Assembly (NCBI GenBank): GCA_016758905.1
Contig: JAEPQZ010000002.1
Location: forward strand, 1,711,013-1,775,012
Direction: 5' to 3'
Origin: Umbelopsis isabellina
Taxonomy: Eukaryota > Mucoromycota > Umbelopsidomycetes > Umbelopsidales > Umbelopsidaceae
DNA length: 64,000 nt
In this document: positions 1-11,684 of the stretch, piece after piece
How the letters are laid out: every line of letters begins with the position of its first letter
Position numbering within the stretch: position 1 is the stretch's first letter
The notes under the pieces: generated by a model
Told to the model about the DNA's origin: nothing
The model's database searches: none
What the model saw: the letters and a program-made list of their open reading frames with translations, nothing else
Translations under genes and position numbers: made by a program

Positions 1-155
1 TACATTATGTTAGGCAATATGTTTGAGCCGGTTGATCCTCGGTAAGAGACTTATATGATCAATAGCTAATGTATATTTTATTTTATGTAGTTGGGTTAAA
101 TATATGCTTTATATCTGAATTACAGTTTGTAGACCACCGTGAATCTTCGAGAAAG
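1..155 (+). repeat. Left arm of long inverted repeat (cut by window start)
   Basis: This stretch matches the reverse complement of 1239-1393 almost end to end, at roughly three quarters identity with one small gap. The longest perfect block is 21 bases (87-107 against 1287-1307). Base 1 already pairs, so the repeat probably continues outside the window. The roughly 1.08 kb between the arms has no convincing gene. The layout fits a non-autonomous inverted-repeat element. No target-site duplication can be checked because the left end is missing. Confidence 0.7.
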
Positions 156-1238
156 AACTCACTACATAACATGCGCCAGCTCAATAATCTGACTTTATGT
201 CATTCTGTCAAATCATAACAAATTTTGAAGGCCATTAGGAACAATAAGGGTGGCAGCTCACCTTAGTTGTACTTTACCTACAGTGACAATATTTCACCAA
301 AGTCGAGCGATTATAGAGTATTTTCCAGTGAATAATCCACAAAAAGCAATGATTGATACCTATTCAGTGCTAATACATGGAATTGCAGCCATGATTTGTG
401 TGCTGAGGTACCTGTATAACAAACTAAGCTTCAGCCTGGCAAAAATGTTCTTTTGGTTTAAAGTTTGAAGTTTATAAATATGCATTACCTCGCTTTGTTT
501 TACAGTCAACTTAAAAGAAGACTAGACAGTCAATGAATGTGTTCGATGTGCTGACGGTACTGCCAACAAGACCATCAAGCGCATCGCATGTATGGCCCTC
601 AACGATTTTCCACTTTATATAACTTTTAATTTATTCAGATTAAATATAACAATAACACTGTCGACATCAGGGCTTTATCACGTTTTTATTCCTATTTTGA
701 AATATGAATGAACAAGACACTGCATAATATAAACTTTCGATTTTACACCAAAACAAACATAAATACCAACCATTTGCGAAGCCAACAGATGATATATTGT
801 AGGCCGGTGTTGTCCCAGTGAAACGACGTTCTGAATATTGATTGATAAAATAGGGCAAGTCATAATTCAGAGGAATCTTACATTATACAATCTAATGACT
901 ATGCATAGTTAAACTGCTTCTCATGTTTTGTGACCTCAATATCATAAACCTAAGCAAAATTGTTGAACATTTCAACAAGGTTTAAACTTTGATTTGCTAC
1001 GGTGGTCCCTAATACGCAAATAATGTCTGCAATTCTATGTAATAGAGTTAAATAAACATCAGTCATTGCTTTTGATGGCTATTTCACTGAAAAATTATTA
1101 TAAGATTGCTCGGTTCGGTTGATATTCTCATTGTCAGCTGCTACCCCTCATATTTTTGAACAGCCATCCAGATATTTTATACTTTGACGACATTACATGA
1201 ATTCTGAATATTATTGGAGCATAGTATATAGTGCATTC

Positions 1239-1393
1239 ATCCTTGAAGACTCATGGTGGTCCACAGCCTGTATTATTGGATATAAGGCATATATTTAACC
1301 CAACTACTTGAAATAACGTATACATGAGCTGCTGATCAGATAGAGCTCTCACCGATCATCAACCGGCTCGGACATAGTGCCTTACATGATGCA
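1239..1393 (-). repeat. Right arm of long inverted repeat
   Basis: Reverse-complement partner of 1-155. The match appears to fade after 1393, so an element boundary may lie near here, but without the left partner this cannot be fixed. The divergence between the arms points to an old insertion. Confidence 0.7.
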
Positions 1394-2463
1394 ATAGCCC
1401 GAATTGTTGGTCGCTACCCCACATGACTGTGCAGCGGAATATATCTTATTGGAACCAGCCGAACTACTCTCGAGATATTACATGTGGAAAGCTTAATCGT
1501 CACTTTTAAACTTCGGTTGCTTGTCTTGCAAAATATTTAATGTGTATTTTCTCGGCTGCAGGATCAAAGTGCAAAGCAATGAGTAAAAAACAGTCTAAAT
1601 CACCAAAGCAATGAATATAAAGATCATATTGAAATGAATCGGCTAGCTTGTGGAAATTCCTGCAGGTTCAAAGCTTTGAGAGCTATGGAAAATTTTATGG
1701 GACTTCTCACGAACTGCTAGTTTTAGTTGTACCTGCAGATCAGGTTGAACAGCAGAGAAAGCCACAAACTATATTTCATGTGTATTTGGACCGCAGTTAG
1801 GTCTGAAATAGAAGCTGTGTGAAACAGTCGCTTCTTACCATTGTTTTGGGAAGTCAGTTACTGGATGAAAGAGTTCAAGTTGAGGGGATAAAATATAAAA
1901 TATATTTTAATACCAAGACCAACACATTAGAACCGTCCTATTGTGTCGCTCTCTAGCCATGTATTCTTTATTTTTTCACAATTGTGCTGTTCAGTTGATC
2001 AATATATGTCAAGTCGGCAAAGTATCTGGAGACTTAATTCGGACGGAGATTCTGAAATTATACAACTCAAAAACTGAAAGCATTGTGACCTTTCCAATCT
2101 CGAAGTTTGTAATTTAACTGATCGGCTTAATGTATCGACACAGATGCATTGCATCGAAGGCTTTCATGCAATAGCCGAATCGTTTACTTGATAGAGAGTA
2201 AATTGAGTGCTGAATCTACATTCGATATTGCTAAGCTCTCCTTACCAATATTCAAGTTATTGCACCATTTCAAATAGTCACAAAAATCCTAAGTAAAATG
2301 TTTGCATAAACACGTTAAATGCTGTCCTTGAAGGCAGAACGGTGCAGCTGCTTATACCCCGGTTCCGAGGCCATGGCTCGTCTCATTCTCGTTGCGTTCT
2401 CTATGATCTCTACACATGAATAGACTTGTTATCAATTGGACTGCATCCCACTTCGCCAAAACA
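1394..2463. other. AT-rich intergenic, no gene seen
   Basis: I see only short open frames without recognisable domains and no RNA gene. Confidence 0.5.
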
Positions 2464-2470
2464 TATAAAA
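2464..2470 (+). promoter_or_regulatory. TATA box of the small secreted protein gene
   Basis: TATAAAA lies 66-72 bases upstream of the ATG at 2536, a normal position for a strong fungal core promoter. Confidence 0.6.
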
Positions 2471-2535
2471 GGACCATGGACCACCACTGACTTGAATTAC
2501 TTACTTCCAAGTGCAACAAAAAAACAATTCAAATC

Positions 2536-2862
2536 ATGATTGGCTACAAGACTCCTCTTATTCTGATGGCTATTGCCTACGTCTCAGCCGTTCCTCTTAC
2601 TGTTGAGTCTCACGGTCAATTGGAGAGAAGACAAGACGGACAACCTAGCCTGCATCTACCTGATATCACCAAAATCATTACTTTGTGTCCCTTACAATGT
2701 TCGCCAATTCAAAAGCTAGCGCAGTGTGTTCCTGAATGCCTCAACCTTCTTAATCTCGATAGATGTGTTCTATGTACTGGTGGCACTTTCAACGAGGTTG
2801 TCAATTGTGTCGAATGTGTTGCTCTCAATGTGTTGCCAACTTTTGGAACCGAAACTAACTGA
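2536..2862 (+). CDS. Small cysteine-rich secreted protein (8-Cys layout)
   Basis: Single exon of 108 aa. Residues 1 to about 19 form a signal peptide (hydrophobic core ending AYVSA), followed by a short pro-like stretch with a dibasic site (LERRQ, possible Kex2 processing). The second half holds eight cysteines arranged CX3C-X8-CX3C-X8-CX2C-X10-CX2C (CPLQC, CVPEC, CVLC, CVEC). I recognise no named family. The same arrangement and a similar signal peptide (AIAYVSA against AIAYTSS) occur in the protein at 60173-60436, so the two are probably paralogues. A TATA box sits just upstream. A secreted signal, effector-like or wall-associated role is possible but unproven. Confidence 0.75.
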   Translation: MIGYKTPLILMAIAYVSAVPLTVESHGQLERRQDGQPSLHLPDITKIITLCPLQCSPIQKLAQCVPECLNLLNLDRCVLCTGGTFNEVVNCVECVALNVLPTFGTETN

Positions 2863-3331
2863 TATGAACGCGCTACGCGGCAGTTGTCAGTAATAGTAAA
2901 AATGTAGACAGGAAGTGTTCAAGATCTTCTGTTGCATTTTGCTAAGTTTACGTGCTTTGGCAACTTTGCCACTTTTATAATTTCAAATTTATTTAATAAA
3001 GCACATTTAAATGGTGATATTAACGACCGAAGCTCGGCCAGCAGTTAGAAATTGATCGCAATTAATGTTGTTCGAATAGATACCATGTAATCAACATGTG
3101 TCTAAACCTCGCAGTGATGATTTTAAGTAGACGTATATATAAGCAATAGGTTAGTATATATTTTTGAAACAAGGTTGCCTTCCAGCAGATATAAAATGAC
3201 ATAATAGTTGTAGAAATGCGTTAAATATACCATGCACTTCCAGGCAGGAAGCTCAGCCTTCACAAATTTTTTGGGACATGCAATTTTTTGGTTCTCGAGT
3301 CAGGAACCGACAGTCAAGCGTATAACTGATC
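2863..3331. other. Intergenic, nothing specific seen
   Basis: AT-rich spacer between the secreted protein gene and PTH2. It will contain the 3' end of the former and the promoter of the latter. Confidence 0.5.
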
Positions 3332-4092
3332 ATGTTAGAAAATTGGAAGCATTCGTTTTCTCTGTATGAGCTTGGTATCATAAGCTCTGTTGCTTTAGTA
3401 ACCGGATACGTATTAGGAACTTCCAGAAAACACAGAAAGCAGGTTAGTTCTTATTTCTCCCTTTAGTGGGCCGTTCAAACCTGTGAAGAACAACTTGTAG
3501 ATTAACATGCTTTGACAGATTCATGACGCAGCTGCAGATGATTCTGAAGATGAGGAAGAAGAGTTGACTCCCTCAGGAACCATTGACCCTGCACAATTCA
3601 ATAACTTTAAGCTTGTTTTGGTTGTACGAACTGATCTTGGAATGACGAAAGGCAAGATCGCTGCTCAGTGCGGTCATGCTACTTTAGCTTGCTATAAATC
3701 CACCCTTCGCACCAATGCTCCATTGTTACATCGATGGGAACATACTGGACAAGCCAAGGTAGCACTTCGATGTGATAGCGAAGAACAAATGTATGACTTG
3801 GAACTTTTACACGCATATTTTAAGTGCAAACCGCTCATAATCTTAAATATTGGTAGGCTCGAACTCCAAGCATTAGCAACAAGCATAGGCTTAACAGCAC
3901 GCAGTATTCAAGATGCTGGCCGAACTCAAATAGAAGCTGGATCAAGGACTGTTCTAGGCATTGGGCCGGGTGAGTAAAAGTGAAAGAATTATAAAATAGC
4001 TCAATGTATTCAGCTAATGACATGTATATCTTAATCGTTCAGGTCCAGTTGAGATGGTCAACCAAATTACCGGTCATCTGAAATTGCTTTAG
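3332..4092 (+). CDS. PTH2: Peptidyl-tRNA hydrolase 2 (Pth2/Bit1 family)
   Basis: Exons 3332-3442, 3519-3969 and 4043-4092 give 203 aa. The enzyme frees tRNA from peptidyl-tRNA that has dropped off the ribosome. Residues 12-30 form a hydrophobic N-terminal segment like the membrane anchor of eukaryotic Pth2, followed by an acidic linker (DDSEDEEEE). The catalytic domain is complete: LVLVVRTDLGMTKGKIAAQC with the conserved lysines and CGHA near its start, and GIGPGPVEMVNQITGHLKLL at the C-terminus, which is the family's ending. The last exon was placed because the unspliced frame would stop after GPGE and lose this tail. Both introns are GT-AG. The family assignment is secure; membrane location is inferred. 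Confidence 0.93.
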
Positions 4093-4959
4093 AATAATCC
4101 CGTAGAAAAATTACAGTAAATAATAACTATTCCTCAACACGACTTGTGTGTCAATTAATGAGCATTGAAACAGCATCTGTTTTCAGCACGCACGCTTCAG
4201 CTGCGTCATTGTGATCAAAATCCGCAAGGACTAGGTCAAATTGTCTTGCAAAGGCGTACAACTCATAAGAAGCATCCATCAGTAAATCAAATCATGTAAC
4301 TTATTTCAAGGAAGGGTACTGTCATTTTATGTATAAAAAAAAAACTCTTGCGTGCTTGTGTTGATCAACTGACAGTATCCAGGTTCAAAGTTTGCCTGCT
4401 GTCGATTTGGGAAAGCTGGAATCCCAATTAGAACTCTCAAGTCAATAATAAAGGCTTAACTGCAAACCTTAAATATATAATCTCAATGGTGAATAGCCTG
4501 TAAAACGAAAAATGCCTTTACTGTATATAAATTTGTGATGTATCTTACCAACCCCCCGGGAAATGATTCTGTTCCACTGAAACAAATGCATTCTCATTTG
4601 AAGTTGCAGTCCTGTGACGGCTGTTCGTTAGAAAAAGTGAGCCATGAAAAATTTCCCTGGTAAGAAATTTTTTCTTTGGTTGACATTTGTCTATGGTTAC
4701 TTACTATCTGAGTGGCTGACAAAGCTCTAAATTCCACAAGGCTGTAAATACAAGACTTTCTTATTCAAGTGCAAGTAGCAAAATGGGTAAACGAACTGTT
4801 AACTTCTAAAGTTCGATGTATAGACGGCCAAAACAATATGCAGTCGCTTTGTTCTGACTCACGAGATTTTTTTTTTTTTTTTGGCGCGCCGATCCGATAG
4901 AATAGCTCGAAACATCTTCTACTTCTCACGGCGGCCCTTTCTCTTTTCCACATCCTATT
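4093..4959. other. Intergenic with poly-T tract
   Basis: No gene seen. A run of 16 T from 4867 is followed by GGCGCGCC, just upstream of the transporter ATG. It may be a poly(dA:dT) nucleosome-depleting promoter element. Confidence 0.5.
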
Positions 4960-6579
4960 ATGACTTTGATAGAGGAAGATATCACTAGCATTCAGTTGGT
5001 CGAAAGAAGACCATCAATGCCCAAACGGGTGATAACCGATGATTCGCAAATAGAATCGGCACCAACTACCGCTAATAATACCCCAACCCTAAGTCGTACC
5101 AATTCAAATGCACACTTGGCCGGTTCTAGTACTGGTGTGGAGTTCTCTCTCCCTCCTGTCGACGGTGGTTTCAACGCATGGATTGTCCTCATTAGTGGCT
5201 TTATAATTGAAGGAATGGTCTGGGGGTATCCTTTCTCCTACTCCGTCTATCAGCAACATTACATGAAACAGCCCGAGTTTGCAAATGCAAGTGTGACGGA
5301 GTTGGCCATTGTTGGTACCTTGTCAACGGCTGTTGCATACATTGGCGGATTTTTGGTCGGCTTGCTAGGTGGCCGCTTCAGTCTAAAGTCCATGATGTAT
5401 GCCGGGTCATTGTTGATGGTTGTTGGATTAGTTGCCGCAAGTTTTGCCACTCAAGCTTGGCATTTGATGTTGACCCAAGGATTTGTTTTCGGTCTTGGTG
5501 GTTCATTTGGTACGTATAGTCCGAATACCTGCATGTTCGTTGTGGCGGCCTTCTAACTCACATACTTTCATATTCGCAGCTTACAACAGTCTTATGATGT
5601 TCATCCCAATGTATTTCTTCAAGTACCGCGGCATTGCAACTGGTGTTATATTTGCTGGAGCTGGTGTTTTTGGTCTTATTAGCCCTCAGTTAATTGATAT
5701 TAGTCTTCGCACAATCGATTGGCGTTGGACCCTTCGGGTGGTTGCATTGTTTTGCCTTGTGTTGTGCCTTGGATCATCGTTCATCATCAGACCTCGTTAC
5801 AGTCCCGATGCTGCTGCCAGAAACCGCAGCACTTTGAACCTCAAGGACTTTGGTTTCATCACCAGCAAGCGATTCCTCGTCATGGCCGGAGCTGTCTTGT
5901 TCCAAGGTATTGGTTTCTTTGTACCAAATTTGTTTATTCAACGTAAGTACCAAAAGCAGTATATGAAATTACAATCAATGGGATATTAACAGTGTACTAT
6001 TCAGCTTATGCTCTGTATATTGGAACTTCTGAGCAAACCTCTACTATTATTTTGTCTATTCTTAACGCTGCTTCTATTTTCGGTAAGTCAGAACATATCT
6101 AGGACATATTTGAGCATCAATGGGTTCTGACCAACATCGTCATTATAGGCCAACTTGCGCTTGGACATGTGTGTGATCGATATGGATATTCCATGTCCAT
6201 CATCATCTCCTCGGGAGTAGCCAGTCTGAGTGTGTTTTTCCTTTGGGGATTCGCTGGCAATTCATTTGCCTTGTTGATGACTTTTGTCGTTATTTATGGC
6301 ACCTTTGGTAGTGGATTCACCAGCAGTTTCCCATCTATTGTCAGTGACATTGCAGGTACTGAATACCGCAAACCTATCTTGATCAATGGCGTCTTTATGT
6401 TGCTTCGTGGCATTGGTAACGTGGTTGGTAACCCTATTGGATCTTTGATTCTGACCTCAGCTTCACGCGTGTCTGAGGCAGCCGGTTGGCATGATATGAC
6501 CTACTTTGTCGGCAGTGCGCTTATAGTCAGCACTATCTGCGGCACTGTTCGTCGCTTCATGCCTACACGATCATCCTAA
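4960..6579 (+). CDS. MFS transporter, monocarboxylate transporter (MCT/MCH) family
   Basis: Exons 4960-5509, 5580-5942, 5993-6082 and 6149-6579 join in phase to give 477 aa. A hydrophilic N-terminal tail of about 65 residues leads into PPVDGGFNAWIVLISGF, the DGG-x-x-W signature at TM1 of monocarboxylate-type MFS carriers. About 12 hydrophobic segments follow. The central loop (RPRYSPDAAARNRSTLNLKD) separates the two six-helix halves, and GHVCDRYGY is the MFS loop motif in the second half. The likely role is proton-coupled import or export of a small organic acid or related solute at the plasma membrane or vacuole. The substrate cannot be read from the sequence. All introns are GT-AG and 50-70 bp. 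Confidence 0.88.
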
Positions 6580-6815
6580 ATAATCTTTATCACCACCTGA
6601 TGCCGCGAGCATCTTTGCTGCATCCATGGATGCATGTAACCATATTCAGTATACATATCATTTGTAAAAAGAAAACAAATCTCAATAACTCTTAGACCTC
6701 TACTTCTCTTTCCGTAAACTATCATTGCTTACACACACTCCCCCCACTGTAAACTGCTTACGTTTGCTAGCATTCTACTATCGCACATTGATATAAAAAT
6801 AAATTTGATATCTAT

Positions 6816-9659
6816 TTAACAACGTTCGAATATTTTGTACAAGTCTGGTAGATCAGCCAGCTGGACTACGTGTCCGCTTCCTGGTCCGGAAGATGCGGCC
6901 AAGCTTTTTGGCGCTACGAATTGGTATTTCAAGGCCGGGAAAATGAGATGCTCCACTTGCCATAGATAATTCTTGTGCTCTTTCTCGTACGAGGTCTGAG
7001 CCGAACTCTCTCCTGTCATAGGATGATCTTGGTCCAATTCTTCGGGAGCTTCGTCTTCTCTTAATGGCGGTTCCGCACTGTAAAACAAAGCCAGCTCCTT
7101 GGCCAAGCTATCAAAACATTCTTTCTCACTATCCCAGTCCACCTATAACAATGATCAACACCAATATCTGTAAAGGAGACTCATGAAACACGTTTTGGCT
7201 TACCTCGGTGCCTAAACGCAACAGAAAAAGAGGTAATTTATCCATGGTGGGGACATAGTTTTTAATCAGCATGGGAAGGCTAAGCAGCTCGCCTTTGCTC
7301 GAAATTCTCAATGAAAAATATTCGTGCAACATGTCGGCTCTATCTATCAGAATATTTGTAATGGATTGTGCAATTTCCGCCTTTGGTTTCATATTATCCG
7401 GCCATCCATTTTGCGCCTCTTCTTCGTCAAGAGCTACTGTAATAAAGTCTTTAATAGGTATCGGCGTTGACAGATTAATGTAACCAAAGTTTGAAAACTC
7501 GCGAAGGACCAGTTGATAAAAGAAATCTTCGCTGCATCGTCCAAATTATCATTAAACTATGTCCCCTTCAACAAAGGTACATGCCAGAGCTACCTACCTA
7601 AGGACTGCATAATTCACCATATATAGCTTTGTTTGGTATTGTATTAGAGCCAGCGCATCGTCGACAATGCCGACAAACGTATGATTTGCAAAGATATCCG
7701 ATAATCCCTTGTGCTCGTTTTTCTTGACTTCCTTTCTCAACTCTAATAAGCTCGTGAGTCGGACTTCTATTCTTTCTCTATTGACTGGCGCTTGTGAGGC
7801 ATAGGATGATGATCTAAAGGACATATATGAGATTTGTATGACTTTCACTATCGATCAATCCATTATACTTACGAATTTTCGGCCGCAGGGTCAACTTCTA
7901 GCATAGTGACATCTTCTGGATTCCTCTCTTTTTCCGAATTGGATGCATTTGATGGTTGAAGAAAGTTATCCAGAGTTCGAAGTTTGCTATCTGTTCGAAC
8001 AAACTTATTTTCATTTATTTTGCCAGATGGCTTTGGAGCTTGACTACTTTCGTTTGATTCAGCGCTTGGAGCTCCTGGCAATAAAGTCTGGGCAACATTG
8101 AGTATCTTTGCCATTTGTAGGTCTATCAACAACTTTTTTGAAAACTATACCTGTGTATAAAAAGTGCGTGAGTCATTCGCTCCGGCCAGACGCTCTTGCA
8201 TTGCATCTGCGATGGCTTCAACGAGTGTATCCTCGTTGAGAAAATGAACCTATAAGAAGTAAACGTTAGCGAAAGTCTAGCCGGGTTCGCTTGTTCGTAT
8301 GCTTACCTCTCGTTTGGTAGGATGAACATTAACATCTACGTTCTGCGGATTGATCTCCAGACTAAGGTATATGAAGGGGTGAGAGCCTTTGGGTAATAAC
8401 GTTATATAGACATTCTCGATCATCTTCTTTAGCATACTGCTCTCTACGGCACGATCTGCGAGCAAAAAGAAATGAGGATATGTTGGAAAATTCACAGACA
8501 CCACAGATAAAGATACTTGCGGTTGATAAACAGTAACATGGTCAGTTTTTTGACATGATAATTAGCATTTGTGATGTATGCTTTCATTTTGAATTCAAGG
8601 TCTGCAAATTCTTTCTCTACAAGCAAAAGCTCCGAGGCTACCGTTGATCCATACAATAATCGTATATTATCGATAATCGAGTTATTTGTTGAGGTATTGA
8701 TGTCTGCTGCATTCGCAGCTTGCTATGTTCATGAAAAAATTATCAGCTTTTTGTCAAAATATATTAACATACCAAGTGTACCAGAACAAACCTTTTTGCA
8801 AGAAAACGAGACGCCAGAGTTATGAATAGCATAACGAGTAACGACATCGATGATTCGGTTGTATTCATCGCTTGGATTCTTTAAGGCCTTTCGTCTCGAA
8901 GGAACATTGTAAAACAGATCCTCGGCCTACAAAAAGATGGTTTTTCAGCATGGATAGATACCAAATGTAAATGCTTTTGAAAACTCTGCGTACGGTGATT
9001 TGTGTTCCATTGTTACCCGCAGTTGGTTTTGGGTCTGCGCTCATTCCCGGTTTTTGAGGTATCAATTTTCCATCCGAATACGAGGCTCTACATTAAAAAG
9101 TCAATACACATAAGAACTGTCATTCAAATACAAAAGCAATGGTTTCCTCTGCCGACCTGAAAGCGCACTTGGAATCTTCTGTCTTCGTGGTGATGGTAAC
9201 ATGGGCTACATGGGATATACTGGCCAACGCTTCACCCCTAAACCCATAGGTTGCAATACTACCCAGGTCATCGAACGACTTGATTTTGCTGGTTGTAAAT
9301 CGCTCACAGACAATGGCCATATCCTCTCGCTAACATATTGGTTTAGTCCTTATGATCATTGAAGTATCGCCACCGACGTTGACTTACCCTTATACCGCAG
9401 CCATTATCTTGTATCTGCAATAGCTTCAAACCACCGTCTTTGACCAGAACCTGAATATTTGTTGAGCCGGCATCCAATGAGTTCTCGATAAGTTCTTTCA
9501 AAGCATTAGCTGGGCGGTGTATGATCTATTCAGGCACACCGAGACGTTAGAAAAGACATGTGTTGGCATAGCATGCAAATTATAGTATACCTCTCCAGCA
9601 GCTATTCGATTGACGACCGTCTGATCTAGACGTCTAATTGAAGGGACGGCCGTTGTCAT
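6816..9659 (-). CDS. MLH1: DNA mismatch repair protein Mlh1 (MutL homologue)
   Basis: Twelve exons, in gene order: 9659-9591, 9525-9388, 9329-9157, 9087-8994, 8926-8773, 8718-8521, 8455-8307, 8249-8151, 8087-7873, 7813-7598, 7531-7204 and 7142-6816, giving 719 aa. Mlh1 is the common subunit of MutL heterodimers in post-replicative mismatch repair and meiotic crossing-over. The GHKL ATPase is intact: [16 protein letters not shown] at the N-terminus, [13 protein letters not shown] (Mg-binding Asn), DNGCGI, and [15 protein letters not shown] charged linker precedes the C-terminal dimerisation domain, and the protein ends in FERC, the conserved Mlh1 terminus. The intron after residue FIN uses GCAAGT as donor (8520-8515), a GC-AG intron required by phase. 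It is divergent from the MT-A70 gene across 168 bp. Confidence 0.95.
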
Positions 9660-9827
9660 GACAAAAAGCCTAAGCTATTCCTGCAGGTGAGGAGACGAGC
9701 AGGACATTTTTGAAGTCACAAATTTTGTGTTGTACGCGCGCCGCGATTTGAGATTTCGAAAGTGGAAAAAAACGCGTCGGACAGCACGCGCACTGTTTTT
9801 TTCCTCTTCACACAGCTTGTAAACAAC
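9660..9827. promoter_or_regulatory. Bidirectional promoter with MCB-type ACGCGT site
   Basis: These 168 bases separate the ATG of MLH1 (minus) from the ATG of the MT-A70 gene (plus), so both promoters must be here or overlap. The perfect palindrome ACGCGT at 9772-9777 is the MluI cell-cycle box bound by MBF in yeasts. It drives G1/S genes for replication and repair. Further CpG-rich words (GTACGCGCGCCGCG from 9732, CACGCGCAC from 9785) stand out in this AT-rich DNA. Regulation by MBF is an inference. Confidence 0.5.
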
Positions 9828-11684
9828 ATGTCTGACCGAACACGAAGAAAGCGAAAATCAAGAAACACGGTTGCCAGGTACAGACTAGACCACTGTGTAT
9901 GCAGCATATTGAACCACCACTCACTCATTCAACTGCTGTTTACAGTAACATTCATTATGTTGGTTACGTGGAGGATGAAGAATCCGTGGAAGCGATTATG
10001 AAAAAGTTTGAGGAATTAGACCGAATTCAAAAAGAATTTTCCTCTATATCAGTTACTGCAAATCCTTCAAATAACTCTGAGGGCAAAGATAGTGAGATGG
10101 ATTCAACAGATACACCTCGCATAGACGACACAGTAGAGCCTCCGCAAGGTCTGACAGAAGCGCAACTGCAAGAAGTGTTCAAGCAGACCTCGTCATTTAC
10201 AGTGCGAAGTGCAATGATGAATTCTGACGATATGGACGGATTGGACGATGTTGAAATATGGCAGTTGCAATACCAGGATGGTTTAACCGACGAAATATAC
10301 GAAGAAGAGTAAGTGACAATAGTCTTACTGTATAGGATTAGATTCACAATTTTAATGACTTTTATGTTTTTGCAGTGATTACATTCATTTGGATTTGGAG
10401 GATGATGACTTTTGGGATAGAGAGTTTGGTGAAGCACGGCACAAGAAGCGCTTACGACGAGTCCCAGCGCCTATACGGGAGAAGGTGCCAGGGGGCAGAC
10501 GAGGCATCGACAGGGAAAGTATCATTGCAAAGTACAAAATCATGCAGGTGCGAGTACAGGATCGCAATGGAAACTACTTTATGGTCAAGAAGAAAGTCAG
10601 GTTCGTCATTCGCGTCTGTTGTTTCTCGCTTTACATAACCTAAATGCTGACTGTTACTTGCCTTTCCAGTGCCATCGATCCCAGTTTACCGACTTATGTC
10701 AAAATACCGGGAGAGCCAATACCGCGATCATGGGTACATACTATATTGAATATGCCATCACCATCAGACTCCGTTATTTCATCCATCGGTCAAAAGTAAG
10801 ATGGTCCAACAGCACGATTCACATTTATTGTACCCTTAAGCTAACACATTCTACTAGGTATTGTAAAAAAAATATCCTGAACATGGATCTGACGGAGCTT
10901 GGTACCAACTTCCAGGCCATCTATATGGATCCTCCGCTTTTGTTGCCTGGGGAAGAACCTACGCCAGGCAAAATCAGCATCGAACAACTAGCGTCACTTG
11001 ATATTCCATCCATTGTTCCAAAGGGATTTCTCTTCATATGGTTGGAAAAGGAATGGCTTCCTGATATTGTACGAATGTGTGAAAAATGGCAATTCAAATA
11101 CGTTGAAAATTTTTGCTGGATTAAAAAGAACTTGAATAATCAAATTGCCAAGAAACCATATACATATTTCAACAAGAGCAAACTAAGCTTGCTCATATTC
11201 CGAAGGGTAAGAGCCTAAATTTTATTGCGATATGAAGTCATAACATGAGCCCAGTTCCCTTATTACTTGTCTATCAGGAAGGTGATGTTGAGCTAAGACA
11301 TCAACGAAACCCAGATTGTGTGTTTGACTTTAGCAAACCTCAAGTGCCAGGTAAGCTGCTTTTTATGGCCCAGAGCCAAATGTCCGTTTGCGATCAACCA
11401 AGCTTATATGCATGTATTAATTTGGCGTCTTTACTTAGGCGAATTGACGGAATTAAAGCCGCGCTTCTTATATCAAATCATTGAAACGTTGTTACCCTCC
11501 GCTATTTTCCACCCCGAAAATAATCCCAATGGTGAACGTCTGCTAGAGCTGTAAGTTTTGATATATGTTCATAGCAATCCCATATATACGCAAAATGACT
11601 GACCATGACACGTCACTTAGATGGGCCAAAGCTGACCAAAAAAGGCTAGGATGGACAACCGTAGTTGATGATCTCTCACTTTAG
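9828..11684 (+). CDS. MT-A70 family adenine methyltransferase-like protein with DPPL in place of DPPW
   Basis: Exons 9828-9877, 9946-10308, 10376-10600, 10670-10795, 10858-11206, 11278-11350, 11439-11550 and 11621-11684 give 453 aa. The N-terminus is basic (RTRRKRKSR, possible NLS), followed by a long acidic region and a basic patch. The methyltransferase core begins at AIYMDPPLLLPGEEP, continues with IPSIVPKGFLFIWLEKEWLP, FCWIKKNLNNQ and LRHQRNPDCVFD, and ends ERLLELWAKADQKRLGW. This order is that of MT-A70 proteins (METTL3/14/4, Kar4, ciliate MTA1/MTA9). The catalytic motif in active members is DPPW; here it is DPPL, as in pseudo-enzymes such as METTL14 (EPPL). It may therefore be a non-catalytic partner, for example MTA9-like in a DNA 6mA complex or Kar4-like in an mRNA complex. 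The exact subfamily is unresolved. Confidence 0.8.
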
